From UBA11606 sp964504305 (GTDB taxonomy: Bacteria > Actinomycetota > Acidimicrobiia > Acidimicrobiales > Aldehydirespiratoraceae), in the NCBI GenBank assembly GCA_964504305.1, contig CAZDEB010000003.1, positions 186,001 through 250,000 of the forward strand: a stretch of DNA of 64,000 nucleotides, in the 5' to 3' direction. Made by a program: the position numbers and the translations under genes. Below, piece by piece: positions 40,782 to 49,050 of the stretch. The notes beneath the pieces are model-generated. The model worked only from the letters and a program-made list of their open reading frames with translations, was not told where the DNA came from and searched no databases. The number at the start of each line of letters is the position of its first letter. Position 1 is the stretch's first letter.

Positions 40782-43298
40782 ATGAAGGCTGTGATCATGG
40801 CGGGCGGCGAGGGAACTCGTCTCCGGCCCCTCACCTCAAACGTGCCCAAGCCGATGATGCCCTTGGCCAACCGGCCGATGATGGAGCACATTGTCGACCT
40901 CTTGAAGCGTCACGGGTTCGACGAGATCGTCGTGACTGTTGCGTTTATGGCAAACCAAATCCGTGACTGGTTCGGGGATGGGTCGGACTTCGGCGTAAGC
41001 ATGGTGTACGCCACCGAAGAAACTCCGCTGGGCACCGCTGGTTCGGTGCGAAACGCGATGTCCGAACTAACCGAGCCGTTTCTGGTGATTTCGGGCGATG
41101 TCCTAACCGACATCGACCTGACCCAGATCGTCGAGTTTCACGAAGCGAACAACGCAACGGCCACGATCGGGCTTATCCGGGTTGACGATCCTCTCGAATT
41201 CGGGATCGTGATCACCCGCGAAGACGGCTCGATCGAACGGTTTCTCGAAAAGCCCGGCTGGGGTCAGGTGTTTTCCGACACCATCAACACCGGCATTTTT
41301 GTACTCGAGCCGGAGATATTCGACTACATCGAACCCGACCGTCCCGTCGACTTTTCCAGCGAGGTGTTCCCGGCGCTTTTGGCCGACAACAAACGCCTGT
41401 TTGGCGCAGTTGGCGAAGGCTATTGGGAAGACGTCGGAACGCTCGAGAGCTATCTCAACGCCCACACCGACATCCTTGATGGTCGGGTGAGTGCTCGCAT
41501 CGATGGTTTCGATCGGGGCAACTCGATGTACATCGGAGAGAACGTTTCGATCGATCCGAGCGCGGTGATCACCGGGCCAGGGGTCATCGGCGACAACTGT
41601 CGAATCGAGGCGGGCGCCAACATCGGGCCGTATTCGGTTCTGGGCGCCAACGTCAGGGTCCGTTCGGAGGTGAACACCGAACGGGTGGTCGTGGCCGACA
41701 ATGCTTATCTTGCCGAGGCGGTCGGGCTGCGAGGCGCGTCCATTGGCCGAGGCTGCGACCTTCGCAAAGGGGTCAAGGTCGACGAGGGTGCGGTGATCGG
41801 CGACGAGTGTTTCATCGGCGAAGAAGCTCAGGTGAGTGCCGGGGTAAAGATCTATCCGTTCAAGACCATCGAGGCTGGGGCGATCGTCAACTCGTCGATA
41901 GTTTGGGAGTCTCGAGGGGCTCGTAGTCTTTTTGGTCGGGTCGGCGTCAAGGGTTTGGCCAATGTCGACATAACCCCCGAGCTTGTCACCCGACTGGCGC
42001 TGGCCTACGGCACGACCCTCAAGCCTGGCGACGTCGTAATCACCAGTCGAGATTCGAGTCGCTCGGCGCGCATGCTCAAGCGGGCCGTACACGCCGGGCT
42101 CAACGCGGCCGGAATCTCGGTCCAAGATCTAGAAGTCGCCCCGTTGCCGGTTACTCGCTTCATAACCCGTCGTCCCGCGGTGGCGGGGGCGGTGGCTTTG
42201 CGTCTCGACGAATCCGACCCGCAATCGGTGATCATCGGGTTCATGGATTCCCACGGCGCCGACATGTCCGAGGACGCCCATCGCAAAATCGAGCGAGTGT
42301 TCAACCGCGAGGATTATCGCCGAGTAGTGCCAACCGAGATCGGCGACATCGACTATGCGCCTCGTGCCCTTGAGCATTACGCCACGGCCATCGAATCCAT
42401 GGTCGACCTCGTCCAGATTCGTAAGGCGCGCATCAAGCTGGTAGCCGACTACGGCTACGGAGCGGTGTCGTTCATCATGCCGAATTTGTTGGCCAAGTTG
42501 GGCGCCGAGGTCTTGGCCATCAACCCTTACGCCTCTACTTCAGGAGCCGCAGGCTTTGATCGGTTGGCCCATGCCAACGATGTCGCGAGCCACGTCGCGG
42601 CCGCCGGCGCGGCTCTGGGCGTGGTGTTCACCCCCGGAGGCGAACAGATCACCGTCGTGGACGACAAGGCTCGGGTATTGAGCGACGATCAACTATTGCT
42701 GGCCCTGATTTCGTTGCAAGGCGAGTCGCTTGATGGCGCCCGCGTCGCGCTCCCGATCTCGGCGACCCAGCATGCTGCGGCGTTGGCCGAACAGCGCGGA
42801 GGATCGGTAGTCCTCACCCAAACAGCACCAGCATCGATCATGGCCGCGGCGTCTGACCCGTTCGTGAGGCTCGCCGCCGACCCTTCTGGCCGTTACAGCA
42901 TGCCGGCGTTCATGCCGACCTTCGACGCCACCGCAACGTTCGTGAGCCTGCTCGATTCTTTGGCATCGAGCGACGTTGCACTCTCAGAAGTCGTCGACTC
43001 GTTGCCGTCGGTTCATATGCATGTCGAGGTGGTCGTGACCCCATGGGAGCAAAAGGGCATGGTGATGCGGACATTGGTCGAACGCTCCCACGATCATCAG
43101 GTCGATCTGGTCGACGGGGTGCGAATCCATCACGGCGATGGCTGGGCGTTGATCCTGCCCGATCCCGAGGAGCCTCTCACCCGTGTTATCGCCGAGGGCG
43201 CCGACGATGCCTCGGCGCTTCGACTGGCATCGGAGTACGTGCGCCGGATCGAACAGTTGGTCCGAGTTGACCACCATGGTCGCGCTCCAACCTTGTAG
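40782..43298 (+). CDS. Sugar-phosphate nucleotidyltransferase fused to degenerate phosphohexomutase
   Basis: The 838-residue protein opens with a nucleotidyltransferase domain (KAVIMAGGEGTRLRPLT, then GTAGSVRNAM and EKPGWGQVFSDTINTG), followed by left-handed beta-helix repeats (about 250-370) and a phosphomannomutase-like C-terminal region from about 380. Family name is mannose-1-phosphate guanylyltransferase/phosphomutase-like. The mutase part lacks the TxSHNP phosphoserine motif; the corresponding place reads ALRLDESDPQSVIIGF, so mutase activity is doubtful. ATG 40782 is chosen over ATG 40776 because MKAVIMAGG is the usual start. Confidence 0.88.
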   Translation: MKAVIMAGGEGTRLRPLTSNVPKPMMPLANRPMMEHIVDLLKRHGFDEIVVTVAFMANQIRDWFGDGSDFGVSMVYATEETPLGTAGSVRNAMSELTEPFLVISGDVLTDIDLTQIVEFHEANNATATIGLIRVDDPLEFGIVITREDGSIERFLEKPGWGQVFSDTINTGIFVLEPEIFDYIEPDRPVDFSSEVFPALLADNKRLFGAVGEGYWEDVGTLESYLNAHTDILDGRVSARIDGFDRGNSMYIGENVSIDPSAVITGPGVIGDNCRIEAGANIGPYSVLGANVRVRSEVNTERVVVADNAYLAEAVGLRGASIGRGCDLRKGVKVDEGAVIGDECFIGEEAQVSAGVKIYPFKTIEAGAIVNSSIVWESRGARSLFGRVGVKGLANVDITPELVTRLALAYGTTLKPGDVVITSRDSSRSARMLKRAVHAGLNAAGISVQDLEVAPLPVTRFITRRPAVAGAVALRLDESDPQSVIIGFMDSHGADMSEDAHRKIERVFNREDYRRVVPTEIGDIDYAPRALEHYATAIESMVDLVQIRKARIKLVADYGYGAVSFIMPNLLAKLGAEVLAINPYASTSGAAGFDRLAHANDVASHVAAAGAALGVVFTPGGEQITVVDDKARVLSDDQLLLALISLQGESLDGARVALPISATQHAAALAEQRGGSVVLTQTAPASIMAAASDPFVRLAADPSGRYSMPAFMPTFDATATFVSLLDSLASSDVALSEVVDSLPSVHMHVEVVVTPWEQKGMVMRTLVERSHDHQVDLVDGVRIHHGDGWALILPDPEEPLTRVIAEGADDASALRLASEYVRRIEQLVRVDHHGRAPTL

Positions 43299-43304
43299 AT
43301 CGGT

Positions 43305-43310
43305 TAGGTT
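43305..43310 (+). promoter_or_regulatory. Putative -10 box, leaderless start of gcvH
   Basis: TAGGTT is 6 bases before the ATG at 43317. Confidence 0.5.
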
Positions 43311-43316
43311 CAGGGA

Positions 43317-43697
43317 ATGAACACTCCCGAAGAACTCCGCTACTCATCTGACCACGAATGGGTTCGCGTCGAAGGCCAGACTGCCACTATCGGCATAACC
43401 GATTATGCCCAAGATGCCTTGGGCGACGTCGTGTATGTCGACCTGCCAGAGGTTGGTACCGAGCTAGCCGCGGGCGACTCCTTCGGCGAGGTCGAATCGA
43501 CAAAATCGGTTTCCGAGCTGTACTCACCGGTCGCCGGCACCGTGGCCGCCGTCAACAACGATCTCGCTGATGCCCCCGAGAAGCTCAACTCCGACCCGTA
43601 CGGCGATGGTTGGATTTGTCGGGTGACGATGTCGAGCGGCGACGATGTCGAGCAGCTCCTTGATGCCGCGGCCTATACCGCACTTATCGACGGGTAG
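43317..43697 (+). CDS. gcvH: Glycine cleavage system H protein
   Basis: The 126-residue lipoyl carrier has YSSDHEWVRVEG, GITDYAQDALGDVVYV and the lipoylated Lys63 in FGEVESTKSVSELYSPV. It shuttles the aminomethyl group between the P, T and L proteins. As in Mycobacterium (Rv1826-Rv1827), it precedes a GarA-type FHA gene. Confidence 0.96.
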   Translation: MNTPEELRYSSDHEWVRVEGQTATIGITDYAQDALGDVVYVDLPEVGTELAAGDSFGEVESTKSVSELYSPVAGTVAAVNNDLADAPEKLNSDPYGDGWICRVTMSSGDDVEQLLDAAAYTALIDG

Positions 43698-43701
43698 GGG
43701 C

Positions 43702-44172
43702 ATGGACGATCTGTCGTGCCCGTCTTGTGGCCACCTGAACGCTGCGGAAGCCAACTTCTGCTCGTCGTGTGGGGCACTGACGCGGCGCGATGATGTCACC
43801 ACCGAATCGGCCGCAATCGTGGTCGAAGGATCCGAGTTGGGCGAGATCGACCGCTCGGCTTTCGGCCCTCACGACGGGCTTTTTGTTGTGATACAAGGGG
43901 CCAAGACCGGTGCCCGTTACGCCCTGGACGCCGATCTCGTCTCGGTCGGACGTCATCCCCGTAGCGACATCTTTCTTGACGACATCACGGTGTCACGTCG
44001 CCACGCCGAAGTTCGTCGTGACGGAGCGCGGTATTCGGTTCGCGATGCCGGATCGCTCAATGGCACCTATGTAAACCGTTCACGGACCGAAGAGTGCGAG
44101 TTGGCCGACGGAGACGAGTTGCAGATCGGCAAATTCAAGCTCGTCTTTGCCTATGGCACCGGCAGTGTCTGA
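43702..44172 (+). CDS. Zinc-ribbon and FHA domain protein (GarA-like)
   Basis: The 156-residue protein has a zinc ribbon (CPSCGHLNAAEANFCSSCG) followed by an FHA domain (SVGRHPRSDIFLDDITVSRRH with the phosphothreonine-binding Arg, Ser and His, then SLNGTYVN). In Mycobacterium, GarA is phosphorylated near its N-terminus by PknB/PknG and then controls 2-oxoglutarate and glutamate enzymes; here the N-terminus contains a zinc ribbon instead, and the linker has DDVTTESA which could hold the phospho-threonine. The ATG at 43702 follows gcvH by 4 bases. Confidence 0.85.
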   Translation: MDDLSCPSCGHLNAAEANFCSSCGALTRRDDVTTESAAIVVEGSELGEIDRSAFGPHDGLFVVIQGAKTGARYALDADLVSVGRHPRSDIFLDDITVSRRHAEVRRDGARYSVRDAGSLNGTYVNRSRTEECELADGDELQIGKFKLVFAYGTGSV

Positions 44173-44173
44173 G

Positions 44174-45046
44174 ATGCCCGACGCGCCGCACCATTCCATT
44201 GGCGAAGTTCTTTCGTTGCTCAAGGAAGAACATGCCGATATCACGATTGCCAAAATCAGGTTCCTGGAGAGCCAGGGGCTGATCGAACCCGAACGAACGC
44301 CGTCGGGTTACCGTAAATTTTACGACACTGATATCGAGAGGCTGCGTTGGATCCTGTCGCAGCAGCGCGACAACTTCTTGCCGCTAAAGGTCATAAAGAG
44401 ACGGCTTGGCGAAGCCGGATTCGACCCCGCGTCCGAAGCAGTTCCACGGGACCCAGATCCGGTGCCCGAGCCCAGCTTGTTCAGCCACCGAGACGAGCAG
44501 CCGGACCCGGCGGTGCAAAGCACGCACGATCCCTCGTCTGCTTCGGCCAAAGAGGCTCCCGGCGAGAAGACCGAGGCCTTGGTCGATTTACGCGAGACCG
44601 ACGTCTCGGCCCCAACGGCATCACCACCGCCCTCGCCCCCGTCATCGTCGCCCCCACCCATCGTCGGGTCGGTGAGTCTCACGCTCAGCGAGTTGGCCGA
44701 GGCGGCCGGTGTCGACATCGGGTTTCTTGGAGAGCTCGAAAAACTCGGCTTGATCGAGGCCATGGCCACTGGCACCGGCAAGGTGTTCGACCACGAGGCC
44801 CTCTTGGTCGCCAAAGCCTCGGAACGGTTCCGGCGGGTGGGCCTCGAGGCGCGCCATCTTCGGATGTTCAAAGTCGCGGCCGACCGAGAGACCGGCGTTC
44901 TGGATCAGCTCGTCGGACACAAAATTCGTCGCGGCGGGGCCACCCAACAAGAGGGCTTCGTAGAGCTCTCCGAGTTGGTCGATCTTGGTCAACAAATCCG
45001 TTTGTCGATTCTTCGCCGCAATCTTGGTGCTCCTCTCGATGGCTGA
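44174..45046 (+). CDS. MerR-family regulator, FtsR/Rv1828-like
   Basis: The 290-residue protein has an N-terminal MerR helix-turn-helix (HSIGEVLSLLKEEHADITIA, RFLESQGLIEPERTPSGYRK), a long low-complexity Pro/Ser/Glu linker (about 90-165) and a C-terminal second winged-helix-like domain (SLTLSELAEAAGVDIGFLGE). This layout is that of FtsR/Rv1828, a regulator of ftsZ and division genes in Corynebacterium. The ATG at 44174 is one base after the garA-like stop. The C-terminus overlaps hpt by 8 bases. Confidence 0.88.
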   Translation: MPDAPHHSIGEVLSLLKEEHADITIAKIRFLESQGLIEPERTPSGYRKFYDTDIERLRWILSQQRDNFLPLKVIKRRLGEAGFDPASEAVPRDPDPVPEPSLFSHRDEQPDPAVQSTHDPSSASAKEAPGEKTEALVDLRETDVSAPTASPPPSPPSSSPPPIVGSVSLTLSELAEAAGVDIGFLGELEKLGLIEAMATGTGKVFDHEALLVAKASERFRRVGLEARHLRMFKVAADRETGVLDQLVGHKIRRGGATQQEGFVELSELVDLGQQIRLSILRRNLGAPLDG

Positions 45047-45599
45047 CGGATTAGAGGTTCTGGTCGACTCCGATGAGATCAACGAGATCATCGAGCGGTT
45101 GGCCGCCGAGCTCAGCGAGCAATACGAAGATGGCGTGGTGCTGGTGGCCGTGTTGCGCGGCAGCGTGCCGTTTCTGGCCGACTTGGTGAGGGCAATGACG
45201 ATTCGGTCGGCGGTCGATTTTGTGGCCATTACCCCGTATACACCAGGTACCGGTAGGGTGCGGTTGCTGATGGATGTGTCCACCGACCTGCGCGACCGTG
45301 ATGTTGTAATCATCGAAGACATCGTCGACACCGGTCTCACTGCCGGTTTTCTGATCGGAGAGTTGGGTCGTCGCGAACCGAAGTCGTTGTCGATTTGCAC
45401 TCTGGTTGACCGCCCGGCGGGTCGAGTTGTGCCCGTCGAGTTGCGTCATGTGGGCGTGGTAATTCCTGATCGTTTTGTGATTGGTTATGGCCTCGATTAC
45501 GAGGGGCGGTACCGGAACCTCCGAGTCTTGGCGGCTGCCGACCTCGATATTTTGCACCGCGACCCCGACGCCTACGTAGAGGAGCTCTACGGGGCGTAG
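45039..45599 (+). CDS. hpt: Hypoxanthine phosphoribosyltransferase
   Basis: The 186-residue type I phosphoribosyltransferase has LVAVLRGSVPFLADLVRAM and the PRPP motif VVIIEDIVDTGLTAG, then FVIGYGLDYEGRYRNL. It salvages hypoxanthine and guanine. The ATG at 45039 overlaps the merR gene by 8 bases; the frame is open upstream to 44985 but that part is not conserved. In Mycobacterium this position is empty, so hpt is inserted into the block. Confidence 0.93.
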   Translation: MADGLEVLVDSDEINEIIERLAAELSEQYEDGVVLVAVLRGSVPFLADLVRAMTIRSAVDFVAITPYTPGTGRVRLLMDVSTDLRDRDVVIIEDIVDTGLTAGFLIGELGRREPKSLSICTLVDRPAGRVVPVELRHVGVVIPDRFVIGYGLDYEGRYRNLRVLAAADLDILHRDPDAYVEELYGA

Positions 45600-45602
45600 G
45601 GT

Positions 45603-46100
45603 ATGGCCATGCAGGAGATGGACCTTCTCAGCGTCCGGGTCGAAATGCCCGCCAACGCGCCAGTGGTGTTGCTTCGCGAACGGGCCGGAGCCGGACGGAC
45701 CGTGCCGATCTTTATCGGCGCGACCGAAGCAACCGCAATTGCATTGGCTCTCGACGGGGTTGCGACTCCTCGCCCAATGACTCACGATCTGATCCGAGAC
45801 CTGCTGGAGGAACTGGCGGTGGATATTGATCGAGTCGTTGTCACCGAGTTGCACGACAAAACATTCTTTGCCGAACTACACCTGGTACAAGGCGGCACAT
45901 CCAAGGTTGTGGCGAGCCGCCCCTCAGACGCCATCGCCCTTGCGGTGCGCACCGGTACTCCCATATTCGCCAGCGACTCGGTGATCGACGAAGTCGGATT
46001 CTCCGACGGGGACGAGCCCGCCGGCGATGCTCCCGAAGAAGTCGTGGAAGAGTTTTTGGAGTTCCTCGACACGATCTCGCCCGAGGACTTCGAAGACTAA
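45603..46100 (+). CDS. Bifunctional nuclease family protein (DUF151)
   Basis: The 165-residue protein matches the DUF151/BFN family (VVLLRERAGAGRTVPIFIGA, ATAIALALDGVATPRPMTHD, SRPSDAIALAVRTGTPIFAS). Plant homologues have RNase and DNase activity; the bacterial role is unknown. It is the counterpart of Rv1829 between the two MerR genes. It ends in an acidic tail. The ATG follows the hpt stop by 3 bases. Confidence 0.9.
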   Translation: MAMQEMDLLSVRVEMPANAPVVLLRERAGAGRTVPIFIGATEATAIALALDGVATPRPMTHDLIRDLLEELAVDIDRVVVTELHDKTFFAELHLVQGGTSKVVASRPSDAIALAVRTGTPIFASDSVIDEVGFSDGDEPAGDAPEEVVEEFLEFLDTISPEDFED

Positions 46101-46243
46101 GGTCGCGCGTTCGGTGAGCGAAGTTGGTCGATATTCGCGCGCTCCGCGCGCAGCTTCGCGCGATGGTCGTTGACCCCTCGCGCGTGACCCCCTAGAGTTC
46201 CAACATCACAGCGGCGTAATTTCGTCGTTGTGGTTGTAGCGAC

Positions 46244-46249
46244 TAGATT
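46244..46249 (+). promoter_or_regulatory. Putative promoter of the second merR gene
   Basis: TAGATT gives a leader of about 14 bases with AAGGGAG as ribosome binding site before the ATG at 46270. The rest of the 169-base intergenic region holds a GC-only hairpin (GCGCGC-TCC-GCGCGC, 46137-46151) of unknown role. Confidence 0.45.
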
Positions 46250-46269
46250 GATGATCAAGGGAGCAGTTC

Positions 46270-46737
46270 ATGGCAGAGCAAGGGTTCAGCGGGAAACGCA
46301 CCGCCGAGATCGTCGACATCACTTACCGCCAGCTCGATTACTGGGCCCGCACCGACTTGGTGCGTCCGACGCTCACCGAGGCCACCGGTAGTGGCTCACG
46401 GCGCCAATACAGCTACCGCGACCTCCTCGAACTCAAGGTCATCAAAAGCCTTCTCGATTCTGGCATTCGGCTCGAACAGGTACGCAAGGTTTTTGCCTAC
46501 ATGCGAAACTCTCTCGGCGAGGATGTCGCTTCAGCCAATCTGGTGATCGACGGGTCGAGCTCCGTACTCGTTAACACCGGCGAAGAACTAATCGATCTTT
46601 TGCAGAATGGCCAGGGCGTGCTCAACGTCTTGCCGTTGGCCAGTGTGAAGGAGCAAGTCGATGCCCGGATCGTGTCGCTGTACCCAGACATCGCCGCCCA
46701 AGTGATCGCGCCTATGAGGGCTGTGGGGAACGGCTGA
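46270..46737 (+). CDS. MerR-family regulator, Rv1830-like
   Basis: The 155-residue protein has a MerR-type DNA-binding domain (FSGKRTAEIVDITYRQLDYW, RRQYSYRDLLELKVIKSLLD) and a C-terminal part (VNTGEELIDLLQNGQGVLNV) shared with Rv1830. No ligand-binding cysteines of the metal-sensing MerR proteins are present. Together with the Rv1828-like gene it completes the mycobacterial-type block. Confidence 0.9.
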   Translation: MAEQGFSGKRTAEIVDITYRQLDYWARTDLVRPTLTEATGSGSRRQYSYRDLLELKVIKSLLDSGIRLEQVRKVFAYMRNSLGEDVASANLVIDGSSSVLVNTGEELIDLLQNGQGVLNVLPLASVKEQVDARIVSLYPDIAAQVIAPMRAVGNG

Positions 46738-46740
46738 GCG

Positions 46741-47064
46741 ATGAGCAAATTTGCTCATCCATCCGAGGCCAACGTGGCTAACTTGCTTGATGGTTACGGC
46801 ATCCGGTGGGAGTACGAACCCACCACTTTCGTGCTCGAAAATGACGAGTCAGGCAACACCACCGAAGGCTTTACTCCCGACTTTTACCTGCCCGATTTCG
46901 ATGCCTATGTTGAGTTGACCACCATGCGTCAACCACTCGTCACCCGCAAGAACCGCAAGGTTCGTAAACTTGCCGAGTCTCACCCCGACGTCCGCGTGAA
47001 GCTGCTTTATCGCCGCGACATCGTTCGTCTTGACGAAAAGTACCGAATCGCCGATGCCGCCTGA
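46741..47064 (+). CDS. Small protein resembling PD-(D/E)xK nucleases, uncharacterised
   Basis: The 107-residue basic protein contains FTPDFYLPDFDAYVELTT, which looks like the PD-x(n)-E core of restriction-endonuclease-like proteins (compare FxPDF and YVEL in Vsr or DUF559-type nucleases), and a basic TRKNRKVRKL segment after it. The ExK lysine is not in its usual place: the core reads E-L-T. The N-terminal HPSEANVANLLDGYGI also recalls the start of such domains. It overlaps gcvT by 11 bases. The function is unknown; the nuclease link is inference. Confidence 0.7.
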   Translation: MSKFAHPSEANVANLLDGYGIRWEYEPTTFVLENDESGNTTEGFTPDFYLPDFDAYVELTTMRQPLVTRKNRKVRKLAESHPDVRVKLLYRRDIVRLDEKYRIADAA

Positions 47065-48127
47065 CGACCGCCGTTCGCCTCTGCACGAGGCTCATGTTGC
47101 CCTGGACGCCAAACTTGTCCCGTTCGGCGGCTGGGAGATGCCGCTCAATTACCCGAACGGTACTTTGGCCGAGCATCTTGCTTGTCGCCGCGGAGCAGTC
47201 ATGTTCGATGTGTCGCATCTCGGGACCGTGCGCGTCAGCGGTGACGGCGCGCTTGATGCTCTCCAATGGGCTTTCACCAACGATCTCGGCCGTATCGAGC
47301 CGGGCCGCGCCCAATACACCCACCTGCTCGACCCTCACGATGCGTCGGTGCTCGACGACATCATCGTGTGGTGGGTGAGTAACGACCGGTTCGATGTGAT
47401 GCCCAACGCCTCCAACACGAGTCGGGTAGCAAAGGCGTTGACCGACGGTCCGACCAGTCCCGAAATGGTCGACGTAACCGCCAGCCGAGCGGTCATTGCC
47501 GTTCAGGGGCCCGACGCCCGCGAGCGTCTCGCCGCGGTTTCGCCCGAGGCTGCTGCCGTTGGGCGGTTCCGTGTCGCCGAAGTATCGATCGGCGACGTCG
47601 AAGTAGTCGTGGCCGGCACGGGGTATACCGGCGAAGACGGTGTCGAGATCGCCGTTGGCGTTGATCACGCCAAATCCTTGTGGGAGTCGTTGCTGGCCGC
47701 TGGTATCGAGCCAGCCGGACTCGGCGCCCGCGACACCCTCAGGCTCGAAGCGGGCTTACCGTTGCACGGCCACGAACTCGGCCCTGGCATCACATCGCTT
47801 CAGGCCGGACTCGACTGGGTTGTGCGGTTCGACAAGGAAGAGTTCCGCGGCCGAGCACCTCTGCTGGCCGAGTCCGAGGCCGGGCCACGCCGGCTGCTCA
47901 AGGGCCTGATGGTCGAGGGTCGCCGTCCGCCCCGCGAAGGGCAAAACGTTTTGCGAGGTGGCGAGGTTATCGGCACAGTCTCGAGCGGCAATTTTTCTCC
48001 GGTGCTCGAGCACGGGGTCGCTCTTGCGTTCTTGGCCCCCGACGTTGTCGAAGGCGACGAACTCTCCATCGATATGCGGGGCACGGCCGTGCCGGCACGC
48101 GTCAAGAAACCCCCGTTTCACAAGTAA
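47054..48127 (+). CDS. gcvT: Glycine cleavage system T protein (aminomethyltransferase)
   Basis: The 357-residue protein has VPFGGWEMPLNYPNGTLAEH, MFDVSHLGTVRVSG, the GYTGEDGVEI motif and the folate-binding LGARDTLRLEAGLPLHGHEL. It transfers the methylene group from H protein to tetrahydrofolate. The ATG at 47054 is inside the end of the preceding gene. It is separated from gcvH by six genes, and from gcvP by about 12 kb. Confidence 0.94.
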   Translation: MPPDDRRSPLHEAHVALDAKLVPFGGWEMPLNYPNGTLAEHLACRRGAVMFDVSHLGTVRVSGDGALDALQWAFTNDLGRIEPGRAQYTHLLDPHDASVLDDIIVWWVSNDRFDVMPNASNTSRVAKALTDGPTSPEMVDVTASRAVIAVQGPDARERLAAVSPEAAAVGRFRVAEVSIGDVEVVVAGTGYTGEDGVEIAVGVDHAKSLWESLLAAGIEPAGLGARDTLRLEAGLPLHGHELGPGITSLQAGLDWVVRFDKEEFRGRAPLLAESEAGPRRLLKGLMVEGRRPPREGQNVLRGGEVIGTVSSGNFSPVLEHGVALAFLAPDVVEGDELSIDMRGTAVPARVKKPPFHK

Positions 48128-48176
48128 GCCTGATTCGCCACTAAGCCCGATTCGTGACCAAGCCTGATTCGCCACT
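48126..48176. repeat. Three 17-base tandem repeats after gcvT
   Basis: AAGCCTGATTCGCCACT (48126-48142), AAGCCCGATTCGTGACC (48143-48159) and AAGCCTGATTCGCCACT (48160-48176): copies 1 and 3 are identical. They begin inside the gcvT stop codon and reach the stop codon of the convergent gene. Confidence 0.9.
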
Positions 48177-49050
48177 AACAGAGCGGCGACAGCACCGTCT
48201 CGCCGAACTCGGCCAAGTTGTCGGGATCGGCGAAGTCGGTAAACCAGGCGTAAACCCGCTCGACGCCACGGTGGCCCAGGGCTTCGAAGTGCTCGACTAG
48301 TTGCTCGGCGGTTCCGGTTACGTGGCCGTTGGTGCCAAAACGGTGGGCGGCCCGGTTCCGGATTGCATCGTGATCGGCGGCGGCGGGCAAGAACGTAACC
48401 CGCTGCTGGATCGAGATGCGAGCCGGGCCGATTTGATCGCGGGCGGTGTCGAGACGGTCGAGGCGGTGAATCGGGCAGTTCCACCATGATGCAAAACGTC
48501 TGACCAATGTGAGTGTGCGCGGTCCAGCTCCGCCAATGACGATCGGAATCGACGCCAGCGGTGTCGGTTGTTGTTGAGCTGCTCGAAGGGTGAAGTATTG
48601 GCCGTCGTAGTCGACGACATCACCCGACCAGAGGGCGTGCATGACTTCGAGCGTCTCGGCCATGCGTTCGACTCGTTGGCGAGGGCTGTAGTCGGGTAGT
48701 CCGAAAGTGTCGAATTCGGTGGGGACCGACCCCCATCCCAATCCGAGTTCGAACCGTCCCTCCGTTGCGTGATCGAGGCTGACCGCTTGGCGGGCAAGAA
48801 CCGACGGGTGCCGAAACGCATCGCACAGCACCAGGTGGCCAACTTGTGCGGTTGTGTGGGCGCCGAGCCACGCCGCGGTGACCATCGCGTCGAACATGGG
48901 TTTTGATTCCGCCAGGGGCGGGGCCAAGTGATCCATTAGCGAGGTCCCGCTGAAACCGGCGTGTTCGGCGGCTCGGGCTCGCTGGACGATCGTCTCGATG
49001 CCCATGCGCATCTGGGGCAAGAAGAGCTGGAACTCCACGGAGTCAGGGAC
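48175..49050 (-). CDS. LLM-class oxidoreductase (probable F420-dependent)
   Basis: The 291-residue protein is a luciferase-like TIM barrel: VEFQLFLPQMRMG, HAGFSGTSLMDHL, the LGLGWGSVPTEFDTFGL segment and IPIVIGGAGPRTLTLV. The start is probably GTG 49050 (VPDSVEF...), which overlaps the aroC end by 8 bases; GTG 49038 is a second option and the open frame runs to 49107 inside aroC. The cofactor and substrate cannot be assigned. It may be translated from the aroC transcript. Confidence 0.82.
   Translation of the reverse strand, partial: VPDSVEFQLFLPQMRMGIETIVQRARAAEHAGFSGTSLMDHLAPPLAESKPMFDAMVTAAWLGAHTTAQVGHLVLCDAFRHPSVLARQAVSLDHATEGRFELGLGWGSVPTEFDTFGLPDYSPRQRVERMAETLEVMHALWSGDVVDYDGQYFTLRAAQQQPTPLASIPIVIGGAGPRTLTLVRRFASWWNCPIHRLDRLDTARDQIGPARISIQQRVTFLPAAADHDAIRNRAAHRFGTNGHVTGTAEQLVEHFEALGHRGVERVYAWFTDFADPDNLAEFGETVLSPLC

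Noticed and set aside
46137..46151. GCGCGC hairpin as a terminator of the DUF151 operon
   Set aside because: Only 6 base pairs with a 3-base loop in a GC-repeat stretch and no T-tract; too weak to call.
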